A stretch of DNA of 64,000 bases from Hypholoma sublateritium FD-334 SS-4 (lineage: Eukaryota; Basidiomycota; Agaricomycetes; Agaricales; Strophariaceae), in assembly GCA_000827495.1 (NCBI GenBank), contig KN817522.1, positions 682,001-746,000 of the forward strand, given 5' to 3'. Positions 1 to 13,219 of the stretch are shown here, in pieces. Below the pieces are notes generated by a model. The model did no database searches. It was not told where the DNA came from and saw nothing but the letters and a program-made list of their open reading frames with translations. The first letter of the stretch is position 1, and each line of letters begins with the position of its first letter. The translations under genes and the position numbers were made by a program.

Positions 1-1394
1 AGTCTTATGTTGTGGCGTACTTCGGGTATTCGTGTAGGATCATTGGAAGGTGACCAGGAATTCAAGGAGATGTCCGCCAAAGATGAGACCTCCCGCGGCT
101 ATGATAAATTTATATAAGTCAGTTCTTGATAAGATATCAAGTTGCTGATTTTACATACCACCGCTCCCGTAGCATCGATAATTTGACCTAGTCCTGCATT
201 TACCGGTGCCTCCCCTGCTTCTTCAAGAATTTGTTCGTAAGTCTTATGCTCCGTCTTCGTTTTGACCTTCTTCGGACGTTTCCATACATCAGATCGTTTA
301 TCTTGCTGTGCTTTCGCTTTCTTTTTATGTTTCGTCACTTTCTCGTCTTCATCATCGCTGACAACTTCCCCACGTCGTCTGGCCTCCAATTTCGATTGTG
401 CGGTTTTTTCCTTAAAGCCTTTGAATGCGATACCCATCTTCTGCGGTCGCAATTTGCTTTCAATGGGGATAACGATTCCTTCGCCAGTCTGTCCCAGACC
501 TAAACCAGCTTGCCAACCCATCTTAGCAAGCATCCGCGCTCCGAAGGTGCTTGAAATTTTGCTGAAATGTGCGGCTTCATGAGCAGGGAGAGGGACACTA
601 GGTGTGGGATTTGGAGCACGAGCGAAACTCGTACTTCTGCTCGCGAAAGCGGACGGGATATCAGGAGTATGTGGTGAAGCAGCATCGTCCGGGTCCATAG
701 AAGTCTCAGCAGTGATGCGAGAGCCTATTCCGCCTCGCTTAGCACCTATGCCACCCCTGGACATTCCGGGAGACGATATAGCAGGCTCAGATTTCGAAGC
801 CCCAATTCCACCCCCAGTAGAGAAGGAAGGAATGCCTGTGGCATGGGCGTTACTAGAGCCGATCCCGCCCATACGAGGTCTCTGCTGAGGTTCATCTTCG
901 GGTTCATCCTCTATGCGTACCCGGGGAGACGGAGGCCTGGAGGGTTCAGATTCGTCAGAATATCCTGCATCCTCTCGAGTTACACCCTCGCCTTCAGATC
1001 CACCAGCCTCACCGTCATCATCATCTTCATCATCGGAATCTGATCCCTCGTCGTTATCCTCAGCATTGTCAGAGTCTACCTCCATCGTGTCATCCAACTT
1101 CACTGGTTTATCTCCGGAGACAAAAGCAGGCGCCTTCGTCCAATCATTTCTCTTTGGCTTGGACATGGACGCGCCTTTTCTGTTATCTTCATCGTCACTG
1201 TTGTCCGCAAATATTCCATAGAGAGCGTCCTCTTTTCCGTTTCTTCGCCTGCGCTTGTTTTGGTAGGGATTCTCGAATAGTGCACGTTCCTCCCGTGCGT
1301 TAGGATCGTTGTCGAAATCGAAATCGGGGTCATCAGAATTGCCACCAGAATCTGAGTCGTCGCCATCGTCGAGCATACGTTTGCGTCTTGCCAT
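1..1394 (-). CDS. TFIP11: TFIP11/Ntr1-type G-patch splicing factor, 5' part (3' end outside window)
   Basis: Family role: with the DEAH helicase Prp43, this factor releases the lariat-intron spliceosome in the nucleus. Seen: the ATG at 1394 opens a protein beginning MARRKRMLDD, followed by a long acidic Asp/Glu/Ser-rich N-terminal region (the TIP_N type, with a NPYQNKRRRR stretch) and a G-patch around 430-560 with the ordered glycines of the family (MGWQAGLGLGQTGEGI, then a basic tail). A Lys-rich linker follows. An intron lies at 158..99 (GTATGT donor, TCATAG acceptor), and the reading frame continues through position 1, so the C-terminal half is outside the window. An upstream in-frame ATG at 1487 is less likely, because the conserved N-terminus begins at MARRK. 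The gene faces away from ACC1; 1395-1830 would hold its promoter. Confidence 0.85.
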
Positions 1395-1830
1395 GCTTGA
1401 GGTATTAGTGTCGAATACTAAATAGTGGAGTTTGGATAAAGCAAGTCGAAGGTTCAATATCCGAGTCATCACATGACACATAATCAAGCGAGTCGCTCCC
1501 GTTCGCGCGTGAGTCAGTCAGTGATTACTGAAATGACGATGCAATGATTCTAAGCTTCGCCGCGTAACTCAACCCATTCTTACAATCCGGCTGATGCAAG
1601 CCTAAAAGATGAAGTCGGTTGAGACATGAAATATGGGTTAATTGGGTATGGACGTGGCTATGATACTCATCTCTACGTATCAAACAAATCCAAAAGTCTA
1701 CGTGATGGGATGTGAAAATAGGGCAGGGGAAACCGACAGATATTACTCAGGAAATCGAAAGCTGGTGAGGTACAACGTGTTTTACAAAGAACAAGGGAAG
1801 TATTACTACAATATGCATGAAGTCTAAGCC
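1395..1830. other. Intergenic: TFIP11-like promoter side and ACC1 3' side
   Basis: No gene recognised. The ACC1 stop lies at 1831 or 1903 depending on a last intron, so part of this stretch is likely ACC1 3' UTR. Short open frames here have no recognisable motif. Confidence 0.5.
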
Positions 1831-4800
1831 CTAGGCCTGGGTATTCGAGTAGGAGGGCGGCGCTGAGGAAGATGGTCAGTACAAAAATGACTGTCAAGCC
1901 GATCAAACAGGCTTACCAGCCGAACGAGCTGGGTTTTTGAGGGCAGCCGCGATTGCTATGCGTTCATCGTCAGAGAAGCTTTCGGCGAGACGGAGGAACC
2001 CGTCCATCGCGGCTTTGCGATCCTCCTTGGTTAGCTGGATCATTTGGCGGAGGAGATGGTCGGCCTTGAGCTGCGCAAGAGTCTGCGACAGGTCCAGCTT
2101 TTCAATGGCCTCTGCCATCTGGCGGTACTCTGTTACAGGCTCGATGGCTGCCAGGGAGTTCAACAGACGAGAGCGATATTCATAGTTTGCCTCGGGAGTG
2201 GCTTCTGCAATCTGAGCGAGCGCAGATGACCGAGCTACGCGTGCACGGACAGCCCAGTAGAAATGACGCCTCGAATTCTTCCATACGGCAGGTTTAGCGC
2301 AACCTTTGGCTTCCATACGACCAGTACGACTAGAAAAGTAAGAAAATTAGTGTCATAACAATGGAAATGAGATGTCGACATACTCATGGAGGTCGGCATA
2401 GAGGAGGGCAATTTGCTTGTAGGTAGGTTGCAAGAAAGTCTCCCGCTCTGTCAAAGCTGCAGAAGCTGCGTTGCGTTGTTCGGGTGACTTGGAGGCGTCC
2501 GTGCTATCACGCTTCAGGGAAGCGTATGTTGAATCCAACCTTTCCATGAGGGTCAAGATCTTGTCGCGGCGCATCTTGATTTCGATGATACCCTCCGGTT
2601 CAAGAACACCAGCCCTGGCCTCAACGTCGGCATACATTTCCATTTGTTCTTTATTGATGGTAGGATCGAGGACAACCCAAGCGCCTCCACGAAGCTCGCC
2701 GTTGGGCACGATGTAAACAAATATGGGTTGCTTGTAACTCGACAGACCGTCGACGATCTTGGATCCCTGCTTCAGGATCTCGTCGTACATGTCTTGCTGT
2801 CCTCCAGAGAATCCACGCCAATTTGCGAATATGATCAAGGGAAGGCCTTCGCGATTAAAGTCGAAGATCGCTTGAGCAGTCTTGTACGCGGAGTTGGGAT
2901 ACCAGACCTGACCGGCCTCCATGATACGTTGCTCGAACGACGAAGGGTTGGCAGGATCGGCAGGCACGATGCGTTCAATGGTGCGGGTTTCAACAGCAAT
3001 AACACCCATGGGAATTCCACCAAGGCGGGCGCGACCAACAACCACAGTTTGAGCCCAGCCACTCAAAGTCTCCTGGAAGGAGCCTTTGTCGAAGAACCCG
3101 CTCAGGTATTCCGACGAAGTCTCGTCAACCTTACCCTCAATGAACCAGCGAGGGTCGTAGGCGCCCTTGGGAGGGTGGTAATCAACATCGCGGTCCCATG
3201 TATCGGAAGTGACGCGAACAGGAAGAGGCGCGTTCTTGATTTCGGGGACATAAGAGAGCCATTCAAGGATGCTGGTCGCTCCTTGAAGGTCGCTGCTAGC
3301 GGTCAAATGGGAAACACCGTTCTTGAACATGATTTGGGTACCTCCCAGTTGAAGATTGGAGGTGTAGACCTCCCTGCCGAGAACCTTGTTCAAGGCTGGG
3401 GCGCCCGTCAGGATGATAGGCTGGCCTTCGACCTGAACAGCACGTTCTCCAAGACGAACGAGATAAGCACCGATACCGACCGAACGGGCGGTGACCAATG
3501 TGATAGTGAAGATATCGTCGTACGCCCTAGAAGTCTCTCCAGCAATGAGGCCCGATCCCTTCAAACACTCAACGCCAAGACCGTCTTGCAGACCAATAAC
3601 ATCGGTGATCTTGAAGCGGCGCTCCCCATTTTCTTCGATTTCGACGGTCCTAACGGAATCGGGGCCCTTCTCCTTGAGCTTGAGGTTATTCTCTGGCGTA
3701 AGGTAGAGATAATTGACACCCTTTTCAGGGCGAGCGTCGTCGTTCCACGCAGCAGAGAAAAGAGGGAGTGCCTCCTCCGCCAATCCAATGCGAGCGCCAG
3801 AATTGGCCGAAAGATAGATGCGAGGAAGACCAAGATTGCGGGCGTATTGAGTGACAAGGAAAAAGAATTGATCTTCGACGGGACCGAACGAACCAATCTT
3901 GTAGGTGATATCGTTGGCGACAACAACGACTTTGCGGCCCTGAGGGTACTCGGGCGTCTTCAAGGTGAATACCCAGGCCACCATACCGCAAGTGTTGTTG
4001 CCTTGAGCCCTGGCAACCTCGGCAAGTTTGTCGTGCTCGTCGAGGACGAGCTCTTTAGACTCCAGGAATACCTTGGGGGTAACCAAAGAGGGGTCGGTCT
4101 TGCGCGCCTTGAGCCATACGTTATGAAGGGCCTTGGAGAAAAGGTCGGGGAAGTCGTATACATATGTAGTACCAATCAAATGAGCTTGGTAACGCTTGGG
4201 TTGCAAAGACTCCTTAGTGGGGTAGGCCTGGTGAACGGGTTGCAGGTGCAGAGGTCCCTTCTCTCCGATAGACTTGAGGATAGTTGTGCCTTTGTCGGTG
4301 GTGATCTCTTGATAACCGGAGTAGTTGACGATGAAGCCAGATACATTCTCGATGATACAACGGATGGGTGTAACATTGCCATCGCTATCCTCTAGGGCAA
4401 TCCGAATTTCGGAGCCGGTAACGTGCAGACGCCAGAGGCGCTTTCCATGACGCTCGATGAACCCCGAGATGGCAGCAAGGACATCCTCGTACTCAACAGC
4501 CAGATTGTAGACAAAGTTCATGAAGATGTGGTTGCAATCGGCATTCCGGTGCTCGGCGCTCACGATCTCGAGCGCATCGAGAATGCTTGTCACCAGGCGG
4601 TCGGTCTCGGAGATGAGGTACTCGGCAGTGCTCATGCTACCACGCAGGCGACCGGGGCGTACAAGAGCGCGGATGAAGAAGCGGTTGTCTAGCTGGTTCT
4701 CGCGTGCGACCGCGTGGTAGATGTGAATCTGCTTGGCCTCGACGAAGCATGGCTTTAGGTTGTAGTTAGAGAGGCGGCTGAGTTCCAGTTGGAAAGCAAG

Positions 4801-7800
4801 GGCGGGCTCGATGTTACGAATCGCCTGCTCTTCACCCCAGACACCGTCGAAGTCACGAAGGGTAAAGTAGACGGGGTATTGACCGCGACGGCAAAGGAGG
4901 ATAGACAAACGACGGACTCCGCGCTGAGAAAGAATAGCGCTATGGTCGTTGACAAAGGCGAGCACCTCCTTGTTCCACTCGTCTTCGCCTTTATCATCTT
5001 TGTCCTCGAAGATGCGAAGAGCGATATTGACGACATTCGGCGCCTGAGTGTTAGCACCGTAACGCTCCGAGAACTCTGCCAGCTCGAACACAGGAAGCAT
5101 TGAGACAACTTTGTCGAATCCTTTGGACATGGCAGTTATGTTGTTGAATGAAGCGATAGCCCCAGTGCGGATGGGCTGGGTTTGGTGGCGGCTGATCATG
5201 TACGTGAGGTCGCTGACCGAAGCCGAACGACGAGATTCGTTGCTTGCGAAAATGTCAGTAACATGTATCAAGACCATATGGCAGTACTCACCCAGCGGCA
5301 AAGCGTGGTGTATCAGGGGGAGAATGGGTATGTCCAAGGTTGAAACGCCATGTAACAACTGTTGGAACTTCCCCATCGTCGACTGTGTCGCCCTCTTCGT
5401 AGTCGATTGAGAGGAGGGAGTACGCTTTGTACGCACGCCTGATATACACCTCAAATGCAGCTGATGGGATCATTAGACAATACACTTATCAGTGCGTTTT
5501 ATCTTAACTCACATAGGCGGACCATTAAGTCATCGTGATTGAAGAACGCAGGCAACACATCATAGACAGTGTAGCGTGAATCGGTCAATTCGCGAAGCAC
5601 TTCGGCAGATGGAGTCCTGTAAAATACAGATGAGTACAACGGAAGCTATCAATATAAAGCCGCTTACCTGGGTATAGATCCCGATTCTCCATAATAGTTG
5701 TTCGAAACGGAGTTTCGCAGAACTTGCTCCATCTGAACCAACCGTTCTTCATACGATGGCATTTGACCAAGGATGAGGACCTCGCGAGCCTTCAGTCCAA
5801 CAGCGGTCGAGGATCTGAAATTAGAGGTAAGCAATTTCAGGTACAATGAATGACACACAGCTTACTTGGCTTCCAAGGCGGCCAGACCTTGTAGTACCTT
5901 GTAGATACTGCCCTCGGGGTTGGAAACGTTGAGGCTGCTGCTCTTGATGTAATCAAGAATCGCTAGAACCAATTTGCTCTTGCTCTGAACCTTGATATGA
6001 CTCAGAACGAAGCTAACAGCAGTGTCGAGATCATCCTTGTACTGCTCACGCAGAGCTAGAACACGGGCTTCAATGCTACCTCCAAAGAGCTTCTCGGTGG
6101 ATTCATAACGACCCAAAAGGTTGGCAATCGTCTCCGTTTCGTGACCCTTGAGACCACCTCGATAGCGTTCCAAGACTTCGTATAGACCGGCAATCTTATT
6201 GCGGAACATAGCACGATCCTGCGGGAGAATGCTATCCTGCACGTAGTGATCTATCATCTTCTTGATACGAACGGCCGGGAATTCCGTGGTTTCTCCTTTC
6301 GCTTTAGCCAAGTCTATAGCGGCGCGAATGTTATCCTCCAGTTTCGTTGGAATACGACCCGACAGCGAAGAAATGATAGCATTGATTTCCGAGTACGGAA
6401 GTTGAGGATTATGAAGGATCTGAATGAAGTCCTTCAGGGTAGTGTTCATAGCCGATTGATTGTCGAATCCATCCAGAATGTCGTTCAAGACACCGAGACA
6501 ACGGTTGAGCAGTTGGTGTGGCTTGTTCCCAATCACACCCGGGGAGCCCATGGGAGGTAACAGACCTTCGAAAGGTTTGGCGTGCTTGACGCGGGCGGGA
6601 TCATCTAGAGTGAGGATGCCGAGAATGTCTCCAGGTTCGAGGCTGACTCCGGGCTGTTTGATCAACTGAACGACACCATCCTCTGAAGCCACCAACGGCA
6701 TGTACATTTTCATAACCTATTGAATAAAGTTAATATCAATGCAAATCCAGGACGAATGAGAAACATACCTCAATCTCGGCATATTGGTCGCCAGCCTTGA
6801 CATGATCTCCGCTGTCGACAAAGAACCTAACAAGTTTTCCTGGACTTGGACTTCTGAGCTGAGTTGGATCGTTTTCTTGTTCGATCAAACAGGTCTTCGC
6901 ATCCACCATCAACCTCAAAGCGCCAACTTCTTCCTGCCAATAGATCGAGTGACTCTTGCCGTCCAGCAAAACGAGCAATCCCCCGTCAGCCAAGGGACGT
7001 GCACCAACCATGGTACTTCCACCATTGAGGTACAAAGTCCACACAGTCGATGACGAACGAGCCGCAGTGAAAGAGTAGCGCGTATTTTCGTAGATAAAAT
7101 CGACACCAAACACTGTGCGAAGGACGTCGCGTCCTGGAACTTGTCCCTTGTCCAGGACACGCTTGTATTCCGTCCAACATGCCTCCGAAGCAAGATAAGC
7201 TTTGGTGACAGCTCCACAAACGACCGCCAAGGTTGCATCAGGCCTCTCGGCGGTGAGCTTATTGCTGATTAGAGAGTCGAGCCAGCCAGTGGTAATGGTG
7301 TTGTTCTTGAACGCGTCCAATTCGAGAAGCTTGATGAGATATTCGACCGTAGTCCTGAAATCACCGCGAATGCTCAACTCTTTCAGCGCAACAATCATAT
7401 TCTTCCGACTCTCTCCACGATCTTCTCCGTACGCAAATATGTGACCGAACTGCGAATCAGCAAATTCATGCAGACCACCAGCCGTGCTGACAGAGAAGTA
7501 ACCCCAAACATTGGTGCTGGATCGGAAATTAAGGTCGTGTAAGGAACCAGATGAAGGTTTGAATCCGGCGTCCGGGTTCTCCGCCGTGATACGGACAGCA
7601 ACCACATGGCCCTTAGGGCGTGGCTTGCGCTGCAGTTGATTGGACTCGGGTGTAGTCATATCGAAATCAATTTCTGACGAGCCATTGGGAGCTACTCCGT
7701 AGAGCTGTCTGATATCCCGAATGCGGTGGAGGGGGATGCCCATAGCAATTTGAAGTTGTGCAGCAGGAAGATTGACCCCAGACACCATTTCGGTCGTCGG

Positions 7801-9146
7801 ATGCTCGACTTGCAGACGAGGATTTAACTCCAAGAAATAGAAGTAATCTTCGGCATGGCTGTAGAGATCTTTATTGAGCTAATTAGCTATGCTCTGATGT
7901 CACGAAACTAAAAATACTTACATTCAACTGTACCAGCACTGACATAGCCCACAAGTTTAGAGAGACGCACAGCTGCACGTTCCATGCGCTCGAAAGTATC
8001 TTCCTTAGCAATAGTGACAGGAGCTTCTTCTATAATCTTCTGATGACGGCGTTGAACTGAACAATCGCGTCCAAATAGTGAAATGGCATTGCCATATTGA
8101 TCGGCAAGCAGCTGAACTTCAAGATGGCGGGCAGAGCCAGCGAGCTTCATGATGAAGATGGGAGAACCTATACAATACTTAGAAATTGGAAAAATAGATA
8201 AACTAATGCGACGTACCAGGAATTTCCCCTGCTACGGCATGATAGGCATTCTTGAACGCATCGGGTTGCTCGACCTTACGGATGCCTTTTCCTCCTCCTC
8301 CTTCGCTCGCCTTGATCATAACTGGCCATCCGATCTGCTCCGCCTTCTTCAAGCCTTCTTCGACTGAAGTAACGCATGCATCGGCATATGCTTTGTCGGG
8401 AACGGTCACGTAACCTTGCTCGGAGAGAACGGTGTCCGTGATGCCAGATCCGGACCAGGGCATAGTGGGTACGTCCGCACTCTGAGCGACGATGGTGCTG
8501 GAGATTTTGTCGCCCAAACTCCGCATGGCGCTTCCTGGGGGACCGATGAAGACGATTTTGTGCTTGCTGGCGGCAAGGCTTTCAGGAAGACGGGGGTTCT
8601 CAGAGGCGTGACCCCATCCGGCCCAGACGGCGTGGACACCTGAGCGCTCAGCGACGTCAACGATGAGGTCGACGTTGGCGTAGTTGTTGTTGTTCGTTCC
8701 TCCGGGAACCTCGATGTAACGGTCAGCCATGCGAATATATTCAGCATTGACTTTGAGATCTTCGGGTGTGGCCATGACAGTGAACTCGATTTCGCGTTCC
8801 CGCCCAAACGTTTCGTAGCTCCATTGTCTGATAGAACGAATTTCCTTGACGGCGGCGATACCTGAGCACTGCCGTCAGCAATATACTAGCGGGTTTAGAG
8901 CAGGCGCACCGTTGTTTGCAATGAGAACCTTTTAAGAAGAGATGAGAGTGGTTTAAGGACGTATTGATTACACAAACCTTGGTGATAACGGTATGGCCAC
9001 CGTTTGTCTTTACAAAATCGCGAATGGAACTAGGCGAGGCATAGTCCACGGAGTTTCCGCCTATAATCATGTGAGCGCGGCTCACAGCGAGTTGAGCGAC
9101 GCGTACCTATGAACTGCTGGACGCGTGAATGGTCGTACGCCGACAT
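1831..9146 (-). CDS. ACC1: Acetyl-CoA carboxylase (multidomain, cytosolic)
   Basis: Makes malonyl-CoA from acetyl-CoA, bicarbonate and ATP, the committed step of fatty-acid synthesis. The protein is roughly 2,200 residues. Order: biotin carboxylase domain (ATP-grasp Gly-rich loop [11 protein letters not shown] near 8290; [11 protein letters not shown] near 7830), biotinyl domain with the biotin-accepting lysine in VMKMYMPL (Lys codon 6708..6710), long central region, and carboxyltransferase domain ([13 protein letters not shown] near 3800; [16 protein letters not shown] near 2800). Exon 1 is 9146..9107 ([14 protein letters not shown]), then intron 9106..9061. Further short introns interrupt the N-terminal half and the 5.3-5.9 kb region, while about 2.9 kb of the carboxyltransferase half is one exon. 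At the 3' end, reading through gives a TGA at 1903..1905. A well-formed intron 1916..1863 (GTAAGC donor, CTGAC branch, CAG acceptor) instead gives a stop at 1831; I used the latter. Identification is certain; only the last residues are in doubt. Confidence 0.95.
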
Positions 9147-9579
9147 GGCTGGTGGGTATGGGGGTGAGGGGAGAGAAAGCGAATTGCATACACTCGGTTA
9201 TATCTATCCCTCTGGGGACACGGCTGGTGATCGACCCCAAAATTCTGCAAGCCTGGCTTACGCCGCTTACCTCATCAATTTCGGGACAAGGACATCCCTG
9301 CCTGCTTCAGCTCTCCGCCGAGTCCTGTCCGAGCCTGTCCTGTACCCTCATGTCGCTTCCATTCTCCTTACTTGGGGCCGCGTCCGATGCCACCACCTTA
9401 CGCAGCTTTTCGTGCTCGTCAATCTCGCTTATTTTTATCGTTCGCACGCCTCTTGGCATATGCCACAAAATCCCAAATGCAAACCCCACGCCCAAGCCTT
9501 CTATATGTGCTCCAGTGCAGATAGCATTACTACTAAGAGTACATCGAAATGGCAATTATGATAAACGCGCAGCTACTTC
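9147..9579. promoter_or_regulatory. ACC1 promoter region / ARPC2 3' flank
   Basis: 433 bp between the ARPC2 stop and the ACC1 start, both genes on the minus strand, so it must hold the ARPC2 3' end and the ACC1 promoter and 5' UTR. No specific element can be named with confidence. Confidence 0.4.
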
Positions 9580-10768
9580 TTATCTAGATACCATGGTGCG
9601 TCCACTAAACGGATGAGAAATAAGCACCTGTTATCATAATTTAATTCATACGCGATGACGCACCTCGCGGTCTTTCGCTCTGTCGTCGCTACTTCAGTCT
9701 TCGCCCGGTTGAGCACCTTTTGGAACTCTGTAACACGGAATCTCATGCGAGAGTGCATGTATGCTTTGGAACACTTGATATGGTAATGCAGGTAGTCACG
9801 GAACAGCTGCGTTTGCGAAATAGTAGCCGCCGCGATCTCAGCATTGCCAAAGTGACGGGGGAACAGCACAAAAGTGACATAGCCAATATCGTCGCTGTTG
9901 CGCAGGCCTGGAACGTGGCGAATTTCTAGTGGAGGGTCGCGACTCGAATACAGAACTTGCGGCGCGTTTTGGATAGACGGCTGACGACGCGCATCCACAA
10001 ATTCCTGTGGGTCAAGTAATATATCTTAGTTATTAATCCCGACATTTGGAACCGAACATACCTGGAGGAACACCTTGCCGAATATCCTATCCGTTTCTTC
10101 TCTGAACACAGTCGAGAAAATCACAGTGACACGATCAGGGGCCGCCTGGATGTACATTGCCTCTTCATCGCGATAATGGATTTGCATAAGCTCTCCCTGG
10201 CCTGCTGATGCCTCCAGCGCCTTTTGAGTCGCGAAACCCCGCTCAAATGGAGCCGCGAGGGCATTCCGCTTCAACAAGGCAAGTGACATGACGAATGCCT
10301 CGCGAGCCTCTGATAAGATGATAGGTGAATCTCACTCGCAGCACGGATATTACAAGCGAGCCATACCAGGATCTGCGGGAACCTGCTCCAGATCGATCTC
10401 CAAACTAACGTTGTATTCCGGTTCGACTTGGTTCGAGAGAAGAGATCCGTATTCACGCTGGAGAACATCGAGTGCACCGTACTTCACCAGCTCGTCCCAG
10501 CATCGGATGTGCATTGACAAGAGCAGCACCGTCTTCCGGTCGGGCGTTGACAAGTGAAACCGGACGTTATCGTAGTCGACAAACACGACATCCAGAGAGC
10601 TAGGCCTTGAAAAAATGAGATCTCAGACTACACAGTCGAACAAAGTGCAAATTACTTTTGCAGCTTCTCCGAGACGGTGGTTTGGATGATAACATTGTGC
10701 GGCTTCAGACACACAATAAGTTCCTGATTTGATGTTCACGCAGCACGACGCACCTCCAGCAATATCAT
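9580..10768 (-). CDS. ARPC2: Arp2/3 complex subunit 2 (p34-Arc)
   Basis: Structural subunit of the Arp2/3 actin-nucleating complex, which builds branched actin at endocytic patches. Seen: start [15 protein letters not shown] after splicing a short first exon (ATG at 10768), then [29 protein letters not shown], an [11 protein letters not shown] stretch, and the highly conserved [20 protein letters not shown]. The conserved tail is recovered only by removing intron 9663..9605 (GTGCGT...TTTAG), giving [11 protein letters not shown] and a TAA at 9580. Without splicing the frame runs to 9573 with an unrelated end. Length is near 300 residues, as in the family. Several introns of about 45-60 nt. 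No unusual feature. Confidence 0.95.
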
Positions 10769-11637
10769 GGCGGTCAAAGGGTATATGAAGTTACAAAGTT
10801 AAATGGGGTGTGCTCAGAGAGTAATGAGCCGACAAATCCCACAGGACGCCTATGATAGATATGCAGTTCAGGGCTCAGCGCAGTCCCTGTTCAGACGCGT
10901 ATGTACACATTCGAACTCCGACGCGCCCTCAAGCGCGCTTCATTGTATGCGCCCCAAATGCGCCCAACGATCGGACCCAACAACGACCTCCACAGTTTAC
11001 GTTCAAGTAGTGCCGCGGTAACTCATAGTAATTTTATATAGAAGTTATTCGCGACGCAATTCCAAGAGGCGTGCAACTGAATTAACGGCAAGGCAACCTC
11101 GCCCACGATGCCATGCAGGTACGGAGTGAAGAAGCCTCTCACAAAAACTGCTAAATGTGTGGACGCAGTCCGAGTCGGACGCACTTTCTCTATTGCAAAA
11201 TTCAGAGTGTTCGCGCAATCTGAACGTTCATATCTCGCTGGTAGTGGCATGTGCCCACGACCGTTTCCGCGTGTCAGAAGCCCTCTGAAGTGAGAATTAG
11301 CATTTCGTGCCATGTTGCGACCCACTGCGCGAAAACTGAGCACATGTGCCGGCCTGAGATCAATACACTCCATTTGCAAAGAGGCTGTATTTCATCCGTG
11401 CGCGTGAGCATTCACTGTAAAGTAGATAAATTTAGACAGGGTTCAAGCAAGGTTCAAGTCAAATTCAAGTCCAGTGGCAATTTATCCAATCTTGCAGCGT
11501 ATACGATCGCACTCCTTGTCTCACCCATGACGTCACCGAGACAAACAAACTGTTCGGCAGGTACATACGCGTCCTGCCGCAAACACAGGGGCGAGAATCT
11601 CAACTTGACCAGAAATCATAACTACTGAAACTAAAGC
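10769..11637. other. Intergenic, divergent promoters of ARPC2 and FMP52-like gene
   Basis: 869 bp between divergent start codons. No coding sequence recognised. A short run of TTCAAG/TTCAAGT repeats occurs around 11440-11470. Small open frames lack motifs. Confidence 0.5.
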
Positions 11638-12716
11638 ATGGCCAGTGAGCAGCCATTCTACCTGTATATGTTGGCCCACTTGCTGATACACCACCATTTG
11701 CAGCCTCGCAATCCGCTCTTATCATTGGTGCCACAGGCCAGACCGGCCGGCATCTATTGAAAACCCTCCTTGCCTCCCCCCATATCTCGCATGTTTCCGA
11801 GTACGGAAGACGCTTAACTCCCAAGGACGAAATCACAACTGGCGCTGACAAGCTTGAGCAGAAGGTCATCGACTTCGAGAAGCTTCAGGACTCGGGATTG
11901 AGCAATGGGAAATGGGACGTCGTCTTCATCACGTATGGATTTCAGACTGCGCCTGTGACTTGGAGTTTGAATCTTTTCGCAGGTTAGGGACAACCAAAGC
12001 TAATGCCGGTAGCGCAGAGGCGTTTGAAAAGATTGACCGAGAGTGCGCCACCTTGATCGTTTTCAGAGCTGCTGACTGACTAGTTCTGTTTATCCAGATA
12101 CGTCATCAATGCCGCCAAAGAGGCAAGGAACTCTGATTCAACCTCATCACAACGCTTGGTCTATCTCTCCGTGCGATTCCTTTTCCTTCCGAAACCACAT
12201 TATCGCTTGATTAATAAGTGCGAAGTCTGCAGGAGCCAATGCAAACTCTCCATTCTTGTATCCCAAGTCAGTTCATATCATTGTAGACCAGCGATTGTCC
12301 CTGACAAAACCTATCCTCGCATCTGTACAGGAGTAAAGGCCTCACCGAACAAGGTCTTGCGAGCTTAGGTTATACAGAAACTATTGTATTCCGGCCCGGA
12401 TTCTTGGCACAAACCAACAGAGCAGAGCACAGGCTTGCCGAAAACATTTTCAGCAAAATAACTGGAGTGCTATCCTATGTCAGCTCATCTCTGGAGATCC
12501 CAGTACGTCATCTGTTGGCAGTGCGGAACTGTGTGCCTTCAATGTCTCATTTTCTGGCAGGTCTCCAAGCTTGGGAAGTCAATCTACCTTTCTGGCAAAC
12601 TTGGAAGTGCAGGTCTACCCCCAGCAGTCAATGCAACTCAAGAAGGACAGGGTGATGCGAAGTTCACTGTCATTGGCAACGCTGGTGCTCTCAAACTGTC
12701 CGAGCTTGATGGATAG
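11638..12716 (+). CDS. FMP52: FMP52/HTATIP2-like NAD(P)-binding protein
   Basis: Atypical short-chain dehydrogenase of the HTATIP2/TIP30 group. Yeast Fmp52 is associated with mitochondria and ER; its substrate is not established. Seen: after intron 11645..11703 (GTGAGC...TTGCAG) the protein begins MATSQSALIIGATGQTGRH, giving the N-terminal Rossmann GxxGxxG. Then come GKWDVVFITLGTTKANAG, REYVINAAKEAR, the YLSSAGANANSPF strand-6 Ser region, YPKSKGLTEQGL (YxxxK-like), and VFRPGFL. Six short introns were resolved by frame; one acceptor is AAG at the end of TGCGAAG before TCTGCAGGAGCC. The stop is TAG ending at 12716. About 235-245 residues, typical for the family. Cofactor binding is inferred from the glycine motif. 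Confidence 0.88.
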
Positions 12717-13219
12717 ATATCTCAATCTCCTGACTTCAGATATATTTGTTTGTTCTATGTAATACTTATCAATTGCCTATGCTACCTGATCCTGCTTGCA
12801 ACAACTTTCACTTACATTTCAATGTTAACACAAAGAGAATTTCATTTAGATTGAATTACAATGTATGACAACATTGTTGATGGTGTTGATGGTGTCAACC
12901 TGACATGATAGAATGTCAATTTTGGTCTAAAATATCATTGGATAGTACAAGAGGTAACAATTGGGAGTGTGGTATATAGAAACAGTGACGGGTATTAACC
13001 TGGACGAGCGGGTGGATGTAATGCTAGGATCATGACAATAGATGATGAATACAGACGATGTCAGTAACATGGAGAGGACTTGAGTCAGTTCACATGATAT
13101 TCGTGAGAGCAGTGAATAGAGACCAACAAAGGGATGGGTGTGGCGTAGTTAAAGGAAAGTAAATAAGCATGTGGAAAATACAAAGTAACAGCATATACGG
13201 GCGGAGCAGCCGATGCACA
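12717..13219. other. Convergent 3' intergenic region
   Basis: 503 bp between the stop codons of two convergent genes. AT-rich, with nothing recognisable; presumably 3' UTRs and terminators of both genes. Confidence 0.5.

Noticed and set aside
1673..1906. Hydrophobic minus-strand frame after the ACC1 TGA ([19 protein letters not shown])
   Set aside because: It starts with TTG and lies mostly within the probable last ACC1 intron and 3' end; hydrophobicity comes from the pyrimidine-rich intron end.
2644..4395. Very long open frame (583 codons) on the plus strand
   Set aside because: It is the exact antisense of the conserved ACC1 carboxyltransferase exon and has no own motifs; biased codon use on the coding strand produces such mirror frames.
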